Both the position numbers and the translations under genes were made by a program. 64,000 nt of DNA from Zobellella endophytica (GTDB taxonomy: Bacteria; Pseudomonadota; Gammaproteobacteria; Enterobacterales; Aeromonadaceae): NCBI RefSeq assembly GCF_003012775.1, contig NZ_PXYG01000005.1:168889-232888 (forward strand), in the 5' to 3' direction. The notes under the pieces are model-generated. The model saw only the letters and a list, made by a program, of their open reading frames with translations. It was not told the DNA's origin and made no database searches. Within the stretch, counting starts at the first letter, position 1; each line of letters starts with the position of its first letter. Below are positions 56,808 through 64,000 of the stretch, piece after piece.

Positions 56808-59252
56808 TCAGGCGGCCTTGTTGAGCATGGAGTCGTCGAAGCTGGCCTTGTTGACCACCAGCTCCAGCGGATCGAAGTCGTCCACGTTGATGGTGCGCAG
56901 CCGGCTGGCTTCCGCCACTTTCAGCAGGGCGGCTTCCTCCTGGCTGATGGCATCGACGGCCAGGGCTTCTTCCGCCAGCTGGTCGAGCATCGTAAAGGGG
57001 CGGCGGCCGACGGCCCTGGTCGCCTTGTCGAACACCGGCTCGGCGCGCAGTATGTCGGTGAGCGCCTGCTCCAGCATGCCGAGCGGGTTGCCCTCCTCGG
57101 GAGTGAGGTAAAGGTCGCCGGCCAGGCTGTTGCGGGCCAGGCCCGGGGTTTGCAGCAGGCGGGCCACCTGGTGATCCAGCCGGTCGGAGGGGCGCTTGAG
57201 CGGCGCGCCAAAGGGCATCAGCAGCAGCTTTAGTACCCTGCCGAGGCCGCGGGCGGGGAAGTTGTCGAGCAGCTCCACCAGCGCCACCTGGGCCCGGTAG
57301 AGGCCGTCCTGGCAGGCCCAGTGCACCAGCGGCAGCACCTCGGCCGGGCGGCCCTCGTCGTTGAAGCGCTTGAGGGTGGCTGACACCAAGTAGAGCTGGC
57401 TCAGGATGTCGCCGAGGCGCGCCGACAAGCGCTCCTTGCGTTTGAGCTCGCCGCCCAGGGTGGCCATGGCCACGTCGGACAGCAGCCCCAGGTTGGCGGA
57501 CAGCCGGTTCATCTGGCGGTAGTAGCGGGCAGTGGCGTCCTTCACCGGCGCCGGGCTCAGGCGGGCGCCGGTAACGCCGAACCAGGCGCTGCGGGTGAAA
57601 TTGCCCAGGGCGAAACCGAGGTGGCCGAACAGGGCCCGGTCGAACTGGGCCATCGCCTTTTTGGCGTCCGGCTCCTGCACCGACAGCATCTCCGCCAGCA
57701 CGTAGGGATGGCAGCGGATGGCGCCCTGGCCGTAGATGATCATGCTGCGGGTGAGGATGTTGGCGCCTTCCACCGTGATGGCGATGGGCGCACCCTGGTA
57801 GCCCCGGGCCAGGTAGTTGCTGGGGCCCATGCAGATGCCCTTGCCGCCGTGGATGTCCATGGCGTCGATGATGCTGCGCTGGCTGCGGTCGGTGAGGTGG
57901 TACTTGACGATGGCCGAGATCACCGAGGGCTTTTCGCCCAGGTCGATGCCGGTCACGGTGAGCATGCTGGCCGCGTCCGACAGATAGGCGTTGCCGCCCA
58001 GGCGGGCCAGCGGCTCTTCGATGCCTTCCATCTTGCCGATGGGAAGCCGGAACTGGCGGCGGATGCGGCTGTAGGCGCCGGAAGCCAGCGCCGACACCCG
58101 GCTGCCGGCGGTGCCGTTGGAGGGCAGGGTGATGCCCCGGCCCACGGACAGGCATTCCACCAGCATGCGCCAGCCCTGGCCGGCCATTTCCTGGCCGCCG
58201 ATGATATAGTCGATGGGCACGAACACGTCCTTGCCCTGGGTGGGCCCGTTCTGGAAGGGCACGTTGAGCGGGAAGTGGCGGCGGCCGATGTCCACCCCCG
58301 GGGTGTGGGTGGGGATGAGCGCGCAGGTGATGCCGAGATCTTCCTCGCCGCCCAGCAGCCGCTCCGGGTCGCGCAGCTTGAACGCCAGCCCCAGCACCGT
58401 GGCCACCGGCGCCAGGGTGATGTAGCGCTTGTTCCAGGTGATGCGCATGCCGAGCACCTCTTTGCCCTGCCACTCACCCAGGCACACCACGCCATAGTCG
58501 GGAATGGCGCCGGCGTCCGAGCCCGCTTCCGGGCTGGTGAGGGCGAAGCAGGGGATCTCCTCGCCCCGGGCCAGGCGGGGCAGGTAATGGTCTTTCTGCG
58601 CTTTGGTGCCGTAGTGCTGCAGCAGCTCGCCCGGGCCGAGGGAGTTGGGCACGCCCACGGTGGAGGCCAGCACGGCGCTGGTGCTGCACAGCTTCTGCAA
58701 TACCCGCGACTGGGCATAGGCGGAAAATTCGAGGCCGCCGTATTCCTTCGCGATGATCATGGCGAAGAACTTGTGTTCTTTCAGGTAGGCCCAGACTTCC
58801 GGCGACAGATCGGCGCGCTCGTGGGTCACTTCCCAGTCGTTGGTCATGCGGCACACGGTTTCCACCGGGCCGTCCAGAAAGGCCTGCTCTTCCTCGCTCA
58901 GGCGGGGTTGGGGGTAGTTGTGCAGGGTCTGCCAGTTCGGCTTGCCGCGGAACAGCTCGGCCTCCCACCAGGTGGTGCCGGCCTCGATGGCCTCCTTCTC
59001 GGTGCGCGACATCTCCGGCATCAGCCCCTTGTACACCCGGAACAGCGGCCGGCTCAGCAGGCCGTGGCGCAGGGCCGGCAGGTTGAGCACCCCGGCCACC
59101 AGGGAGAACAGCAGCCAGACGACCGGGCCCACCTCGCCCAGGGCGGTGCCCAGGCCGAGAATGACGGCGGTAACCAGGGTGGCGACCACCAGCCGGTTCT
59201 GGCGATAGGCCAGCCCCCCCCAGGTGAGCAGCAGCAACAATGCGGTAACCAT
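56808..59252 (-). CDS. fadE: Acyl-CoA dehydrogenase FadE
   Basis: FadE performs the first oxidation of fatty-acid beta-oxidation, making trans-2-enoyl-CoA. The 814-residue protein equals E. coli FadE in length. It has N-terminal membrane helices (about 1-50), the acyl-CoA dehydrogenase domain with [13 protein letters not shown] and the FAD/substrate region, and a C-terminal FadE-specific helical domain. The ATG at 59252 has AAGGAG six bases upstream; a TTG two codons earlier is in frame. A FadR-like operator lies about 29-39 bases upstream. The end faces the hairpin array, which may catch readthrough into the iron operon. Confidence 0.96.
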   Translation of the reverse strand: MVTALLLLLTWGGLAYRQNRLVVATLVTAVILGLGTALGEVGPVVWLLFSLVAGVLNLPALRHGLLSRPLFRVYKGLMPEMSRTEKEAIEAGTTWWEAELFRGKPNWQTLHNYPQPRLSEEEQAFLDGPVETVCRMTNDWEVTHERADLSPEVWAYLKEHKFFAMIIAKEYGGLEFSAYAQSRVLQKLCSTSAVLASTVGVPNSLGPGELLQHYGTKAQKDHYLPRLARGEEIPCFALTSPEAGSDAGAIPDYGVVCLGEWQGKEVLGMRITWNKRYITLAPVATVLGLAFKLRDPERLLGGEEDLGITCALIPTHTPGVDIGRRHFPLNVPFQNGPTQGKDVFVPIDYIIGGQEMAGQGWRMLVECLSVGRGITLPSNGTAGSRVSALASGAYSRIRRQFRLPIGKMEGIEEPLARLGGNAYLSDAASMLTVTGIDLGEKPSVISAIVKYHLTDRSQRSIIDAMDIHGGKGICMGPSNYLARGYQGAPIAITVEGANILTRSMIIYGQGAIRCHPYVLAEMLSVQEPDAKKAMAQFDRALFGHLGFALGNFTRSAWFGVTGARLSPAPVKDATARYYRQMNRLSANLGLLSDVAMATLGGELKRKERLSARLGDILSQLYLVSATLKRFNDEGRPAEVLPLVHWACQDGLYRAQVALVELLDNFPARGLGRVLKLLLMPFGAPLKRPSDRLDHQVARLLQTPGLARNSLAGDLYLTPEEGNPLGMLEQALTDILRAEPVFDKATRAVGRRPFTMLDQLAEEALAVDAISQEEAALLKVAEASRLRTINVDDFDPLELVVNKASFDDSMLNKAA

Positions 59253-59280
59253 AAACAACTCCTTGTACGATGAAGGTAAG

Positions 59281-59291
59281 AGGTCTGACCT
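59281..59291. promoter_or_regulatory. FadR-like operator in the fadE promoter
   Basis: The palindrome AGGTCTGACCT matches the FadR core GGTCNGACC exactly. It sits 29-39 bases upstream of the fadE start. In gammaproteobacteria FadR represses fad genes until long-chain acyl-CoA is present. The assignment rests on the motif and gene alone. Confidence 0.65.
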
Positions 59292-59481
59292 GTTTGTTTT
59301 CCCTAGTTGTAATTCATACGAGTGTTTAAATCAAGCTGCGCGGCCGTTAAAAAAGTGTATATCCTGAGCCGGGCGGGAGGACAACCGCACCGGCCGGGCT
59401 CAAGCCTGCCGGCTCCCCCGGCTTCCCGCCCCTGGCGACTTATGCCAAAATGCCCCTTTACCGCAAGTGAGAGGCAATTTC

Positions 59482-60063
59482 ATGTACCAGGACCTGATCC
59501 GCAACGAACTCACCGAAGCCGCCGAGGTGCTGAGCCGCTTTCTGGCCGACGACGCCAACATCGCCGCCATTGAGCGGGCGGCCAAACTGCTGGCGAGCAG
59601 CTTCAAGGCCGGCGGCAAGGTGCTCTCCTGCGGCAACGGCGGCTCCCACTGCGACGCCATGCACTTTGCCGAAGAGCTGACCGGCCGCTACCGGGAAAAC
59701 CGCCCCGGCTACCCGGCCATCGCCATTTCCGATCCCAGCCACATCTCCTGCGTGTCCAACGACTTCGGCTACGAGTACGTGTTCTCCCGCTACCTGGAAG
59801 CGGTGGGCAGCAAGGGCGACGTGCTGTTCGGCCTCTCCACCAGCGGCAACTCCGGCAATATTATCAAGGCGATAGAAGCGGCGCGGGCCAAGGGCATGCA
59901 GGTGATTGCGCTCACCGGCAAGGACGGCGGCAAGATGGCCGGCCTGGCGGACGTGGAGATCCGGGTGCCCCACTTCGGTTATGCCGACCGCATCCAGGAA
60001 GTGCATATCAAGATTATCCACATCCTGATCCAGCTGGTGGAAAAAGAGATGGAGCAAGGGTAA
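59482..60063 (+). CDS. gmhA: Sedoheptulose 7-phosphate isomerase GmhA (LpcA)
   Basis: GmhA makes D-glycero-D-manno-heptose 7-phosphate, the first step to the heptose of lipopolysaccharide inner core. The 193-residue SIS-domain protein has the zinc and phosphate site segments [20 protein letters not shown] (about 47-66) and STSGNSGNI near 120, and [17 protein letters not shown] near the C-terminus. It is divergent from fadE and followed by a yafJ-type gene after five bases, the same pairing as in E. coli. Confidence 0.95.
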   Translation: MYQDLIRNELTEAAEVLSRFLADDANIAAIERAAKLLASSFKAGGKVLSCGNGGSHCDAMHFAEELTGRYRENRPGYPAIAISDPSHISCVSNDFGYEYVFSRYLEAVGSKGDVLFGLSTSGNSGNIIKAIEAARAKGMQVIALTGKDGGKMAGLADVEIRVPHFGYADRIQEVHIKIIHILIQLVEKEMEQG

Positions 60064-60068
60064 GCGCC

Positions 60069-60851
60069 ATGTGTGAACTGCTGGGCATGAGCGCCAACGT
60101 ACCCACCGACATCTGTTTCAGCTTTACCGGCCTGATGCAGCGGGGCGGGCGCACCGGCCCCCACAAGGACGGCTGGGGCATCGTCTTCTACGAGGGCAAG
60201 GGGCTGCGCACCTTCAAGGATCCCCAGCCCTCCAGCCAGTCGCGCATCGCCCAGCTGGTGCAGGAATACCCCATCAAGAGCTGCGCCGTGGTCAGCCATA
60301 TCCGCCAGGCCAACCGGGGCGGCATTGCGCTGGAGAACACCCACCCCTTCACCCGCGAGCTGTGGGGCCGCTACTGGACCTTTGCCCACAACGGCCAGCT
60401 CACCGGCTACAAGAAGCTGAAAACCGGCCGGCACAAGCCGGTGGGCGACACCGACAGCGAACTGGCCTTTTGCTGGCTGCTGCACGAGCTGGAGCGCAAA
60501 TACCCGCGCAGGCCCGGCAACATGGCGGCCATGTTCCGCCACGTGGCCACATTGTGCGACCAGCTGCGCACCCTGGGGGTGTTCAACATGCTGCTCACCG
60601 ATGGCGAGCACCTGATGACCTACTGCACCAACAACCTGCACTGGATCACTCGCCGCGCTCCCTTCGGCCCGGCGCGCCTGATCGACGAAGAGGTGGAAAT
60701 CGACTTCCAGAAGGAAACCACCCCCAACGACATCGTCACCGTGATCGCCACCCAGCCGCTCACCAACAACGAGCAGTGGCACAAGATGCAACCCGGCGAG
60801 TTCAGCCTGTTCCACCTGGGCGAGCGCATCGCCGGCAACGGCGCCGCCTGA
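60069..60851 (+). CDS. yafJ: YafJ-type class II glutamine amidotransferase
   Basis: A 260-residue Ntn-type amidotransferase with the N-terminal catalytic Cys2 exposed after Met removal (MCELLGMSANVP), a KDGWGIVFY motif and AHNGQLTGYKKL. The HIRQAN segment carries oxyanion-side residues. The family, E. coli YafJ, has an unassigned amide-transfer or hydrolysis role. Its gene follows gmhA as in E. coli. A hairpin terminator follows the stop. Confidence 0.92.
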   Translation: MCELLGMSANVPTDICFSFTGLMQRGGRTGPHKDGWGIVFYEGKGLRTFKDPQPSSQSRIAQLVQEYPIKSCAVVSHIRQANRGGIALENTHPFTRELWGRYWTFAHNGQLTGYKKLKTGRHKPVGDTDSELAFCWLLHELERKYPRRPGNMAAMFRHVATLCDQLRTLGVFNMLLTDGEHLMTYCTNNLHWITRRAPFGPARLIDEEVEIDFQKETTPNDIVTVIATQPLTNNEQWHKMQPGEFSLFHLGERIAGNGAA

Positions 60852-60856
60852 GCACC

Positions 60857-60887
60857 GGCCCGCGCCCCGGCGGCGCGGGCCGCTTTT
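60857..60887 (+). terminator. Terminator 3' of yafJ
   Basis: A 10-bp stem GGCCCGCGCC/GGCGCGGGCC with a five-base loop, followed by GCTTTT, lies five bases after the yafJ stop. Confidence 0.8.
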
Positions 60888-61207
60888 CCACCTGGCTCCC
60901 CGCCCGGCTGTACGCTTTTCAACCACTCCCGCTCGCGCCGCAAAAATAAAACAACACCATGATCCGCAACACAAAATTTTCACGATCAAGGCGCCCGCCA
61001 TGGCTTACACTGAACAATGCAGGGCCAGGGAGCAAGGCCGGCACATAAGCCAATCATCAATCCTTACGGCGATATGCTGCCTGCAGTGCTGCCCGGTCAA
61101 AAAACAGGCGCTGGCAGCATTGAGGGGCTGTAACCTCCGGGCGGTAGCGTGTTTAAAGCATTATTGGTGTGCCCAGATATCCAATCATGGCAAACGGAGC
61201 TTTACAC
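60888..61207 (+). other. Non-coding leader of the polysaccharide locus
   Basis: This stretch of about 320 bases between yafJ and wbpA holds no supported gene. It contains the JUMPstart/ops element described separately and, before it, a moderately AT-rich region in which a promoter is expected but not clear (a TTCACG and a TACACT are too far apart). The GC content drops across it into the following locus. Confidence 0.5.
61114..61151 (+). promoter_or_regulatory. JUMPstart element with ops (RfaH recruitment site)
   Basis: The segment reads CAGCATTGAGGGGCTG, continuing to the ops sequence GGCGGTAGCGTG (61140-61151), the consensus pause site at which RfaH loads on RNA polymerase. JUMPstart elements precede long surface-polysaccharide operons of enterics. 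Its presence shows the downstream locus is likely an RfaH-dependent long operon. It is 56 bases before the wbpA start. Confidence 0.93.
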
Positions 61208-62518
61208 ATGTCGTTAGCACAATTATCGATTGATAAATTCAATAAAAAAGAAGCCGTCATCGGCATTCTGGGCATGGGGTATGTAGGTTTGCCTTTAGCT
61301 TTACGCTATAGCCATGTTGGTTTCAGAGTTTTAGGTATTGACATCGATAAAAGTAAAATCGAACAGCTAAATAATGGGAAAAGCTATATCTCTCATATAT
61401 CTGATAGTAATATTATATGTGCGATTAATAGTGGCTTTAGAGCAACTGATGATTTTTCTTTGGTTGCTGAGTGTGATGCCCTTATATTATGTGTGCCTAC
61501 ACCACTAAACAAATACCGTGAGCCTGATATGCAATTTGTGATTAATACAACAGAATGCATTGTTCCTTATTTGCGCCATGGTCAAATTGTATCATTGGAA
61601 AGTACAACCTATCCCGGCACCACCGAAGAAGAGTTGCTTCCTCGCTTGGAAAAATCTGGACTTAGCGTCGGTCTGGAACTATTTTTAGTGTATTCTCCTG
61701 AACGTGAAGATCCAGGGAATTCTGAATTTGAAACCTGCTGTATTCCTAAAATCATTGGCGGTTGCACTCCTGATTGTCTAAAGGTTGGGGTAGCATTGTA
61801 CCAACATGCTATCAATAAAATTATTCCCGTCAGTTCAACACGTACAGCGGAAATGACGAAGCTGTTGGAAAATATACATAGAGCAGTGAATATTGGACTG
61901 GTTAATGAAATGAAAATAGTAGCCGATCGAATGGGAGTGGATATTTTTGAAGTTGTAGATGCAGCCGCCACCAAGCCATTTGGCTTTACTCCTTATTACC
62001 CCGGGCCAGGTTTGGGAGGGCACTGCATTCCTATTGATCCATTTTATCTTACTTGGAAGGCTCGTGAGTATGGTTTACATACCCGTTTCATAGAGCTTGC
62101 CGGTGAGGTAAATAGAGCCATGCCTGAGTATGTTTTAAATAAGCTGATTGAAGGTCTGAATAATCAGGGTAAGGCTCTTAAAGGGTGTCAAATCTTGGTC
62201 TTGGGCGTTTCCTATAAAAAAAATGTGGATGATATGCGTGAGTCTCCTTCAGTAAAAATAATGGATCTGGTGCGTGATAAAGGAGGAATTGTTGCTTATA
62301 GTGACCCTCATGTACCAAAGTTCCCCAGAATGCGAGAACACTACTTTGATCTGCAAAGCGTACAGTTGACTGTAGACAATATCAGGATGTTCGACGCAGT
62401 AGTACTGGCTACAGATCATGATTGCTTCAATTATGAAGGAATAAGAGAGAATGCTCAGTTAATTATTGATAGTCGTGGAAAATATCGTGAGGCTGAAGAT
62501 AACGTAATAAAGGCTTGA
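61208..62518 (+). CDS. wbpA: UDP-N-acetyl-D-glucosamine 6-dehydrogenase WbpA
   Basis: WbpA oxidises UDP-GlcNAc to UDP-GlcNAcA, the first step toward UDP-ManNAc(3NAc)A. The 436-residue protein matches the P. aeruginosa WbpA length. The NAD motif GMGYVG is at 22-27, the [10 protein letters not shown] segment near 132, the KLLEN motif near 218 and the catalytic Cys273 in [10 protein letters not shown]. Three starts exist (GTG 61169, ATG 61187, ATG 61208); the last is chosen for its GGAG spacing and family length. Codon use is AT-rich, unlike the preceding genes. Confidence 0.9.
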   Translation: MSLAQLSIDKFNKKEAVIGILGMGYVGLPLALRYSHVGFRVLGIDIDKSKIEQLNNGKSYISHISDSNIICAINSGFRATDDFSLVAECDALILCVPTPLNKYREPDMQFVINTTECIVPYLRHGQIVSLESTTYPGTTEEELLPRLEKSGLSVGLELFLVYSPEREDPGNSEFETCCIPKIIGGCTPDCLKVGVALYQHAINKIIPVSSTRTAEMTKLLENIHRAVNIGLVNEMKIVADRMGVDIFEVVDAAATKPFGFTPYYPGPGLGGHCIPIDPFYLTWKAREYGLHTRFIELAGEVNRAMPEYVLNKLIEGLNNQGKALKGCQILVLGVSYKKNVDDMRESPSVKIMDLVRDKGGIVAYSDPHVPKFPRMREHYFDLQSVQLTVDNIRMFDAVVLATDHDCFNYEGIRENAQLIIDSRGKYREAEDNVIKA

Positions 62519-62553
62519 GGTTTTTCAATAGAATGTCCTTTAAACTTTATTAA

Positions 62554-63510
<957 letters not shown>

Positions 63511-63565
63511 TCTTTCATTGTAATTGTACTTACTTTGTTATCCTTATTACTGTTAAGGTCATGTT

Positions 63566-64000
63566 ATGATTTATAGTGCTCATCCAAGTGCAATTATTGA
63601 TGATGGAGCGCAGATAGGCAATGGAACATGTATCTGGCACTTTGTTCATGTATGTGGTGGTGCTCATATTGGTAGGAATGTTTCTTTAGGGCAGAATGTC
63701 TTTATAGGAAACAAAGTAAATATTGGTGATAATTGTAAAGTTCAAAATAATGTTTCAGTCTACGATAGTGTTACTTTGGAAGAGGGTGTTTTTTGCGGTC
63801 CCAGTATGGTGTTTACTAATGTACTCAACCCACGATCACTGATAGATAGAAAAAGTGAATACCGCAGTACCTTAGTAAAAAAAGGCGCCACCTTGGGGGC
63901 AAACTGTACCATAGTATGTGGTATCACCATCGGTGAGTTTGCATTTATTGGGGCTGGAGCAGTAGTTAATAGAAATGTGCCAGCCTATGCTCTGATGGTT
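63566..64000 (+). CDS. wbpD: UDP-2-acetamido-3-amino-2,3-dideoxyglucuronate N-acetyltransferase WbpD, N-terminal part
   Basis: At least 145 codons from an ATG at 63566 encode a left-handed beta-helix (hexapeptide repeat) acetyltransferase, starting [18 protein letters not shown]. Repeats such as [13 protein letters not shown] and [14 protein letters not shown] run through it, with NVLNPRS loop residues near 90 and a [17 protein letters not shown]-terminal repeat block. This matches WbpD, which acetylates the 3-amino group made by the WbpE aminotransferase. The gene runs off the window. It is separated from wbpB by 55 bases, as expected in a wbpA-B-D-type locus. Confidence 0.88.
   Translation, partial: MIYSAHPSAIIDDGAQIGNGTCIWHFVHVCGGAHIGRNVSLGQNVFIGNKVNIGDNCKVQNNVSVYDSVTLEEGVFCGPSMVFTNVLNPRSLIDRKSEYRSTLVKKGATLGANCTIVCGITIGEFAFIGAGAVVNRNVPAYALMV

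Overview
This window is a dense, GC-rich chromosomal segment from a gammaproteobacterium. Protein similarity and gene order (lipA-lipB-ybeD-dacA-rlpA-mltB-rodA-mrdA-rlmH-rsfS-nadD-holA-lptE-leuS; lnt-corC-ybeY-phoH-miaB-ubiF-tRNAs; lolB/ispE/prs beside hemA-prfA-prmC-sirB1-kdsA) fit a marine member of the Aeromonadales such as Oceanimonas, Oceanisphaera or Zobellella. The genus is an inference; the class is firm.

Layout. 1-2.0 kb: the start of a LysE/RhtB exporter, a DUF1439 lipoprotein, a DUF188 (YaiI) gene, a DUF2750 gene and a small DUF2061 membrane protein, then a strong Fur box shared with a divergent DAHP synthase (aroG type). 3.3-17.1 kb: the long minus-strand lipoate, cell-elongation, ribosome-maturation, NAD, DNA-polymerase, LPS-export and leuS block. 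A perfect 11-copy 7-bp tandem repeat abuts the leuS stop. 17.2-24.5 kb: ybeL, lnt, corC, ybeY, phoH, miaB and ubiF, with inverted copies of a 30-bp repeat on either side of miaB-ubiF. 24.6-25.4 kb: a Met-Gln-Gln-Met-Leu-Gln tRNA operon with a textbook promoter and two decayed tRNA-Gln copies as spacers. 25.6-36.5 kb: ychF-pth, a TSUP permease, prs, ispE-lolB, hemA-prfA-prmC-sirB1-kdsA and an Lrp-type regulator. 36.5-46 kb: homocysteine methyltransferase, a polar amino-acid ABC transporter, a slipin/NfeD pair, a GNAT enzyme and a MoxR ATPase/VWA pair.

46.1-55.5 kb is an iron-acquisition island. It holds fhuC-fhuD-fhuB, an IutA-type aerobactin receptor and a FhuE-type receptor, all on the minus strand. 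At its edge a truncated AraC regulator is fused to the 3' remnant of another TonB receptor by a deletion. Fur-like boxes precede fhuC and iutA. No siderophore synthesis genes are present in the window, so the visible part is an uptake-only (xenosiderophore) system.

55.5-56.8 kb is the most unusual stretch. It is a 1.3-kb array of 29 short hairpins, 15 of one type alternating with 14 of a partner type in inverted orientation. Each hairpin carries a GTAG-like head, which strongly resembles REP/BIME elements of the kind mobilised by REP-associated tyrosine transposases. It separates fadE from the Fur-controlled fhuC promoter.

56.8-60.9 kb carries fadE with a FadR-like operator, gmhA and a YafJ-type amidotransferase. 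At 61.1 kb a JUMPstart/ops element opens an AT-rich polysaccharide locus (wbpA-wbpB-wbpD order) that makes a di-N-acetylated mannuronic-acid type sugar nucleotide. The locus runs off the window and looks horizontally acquired.
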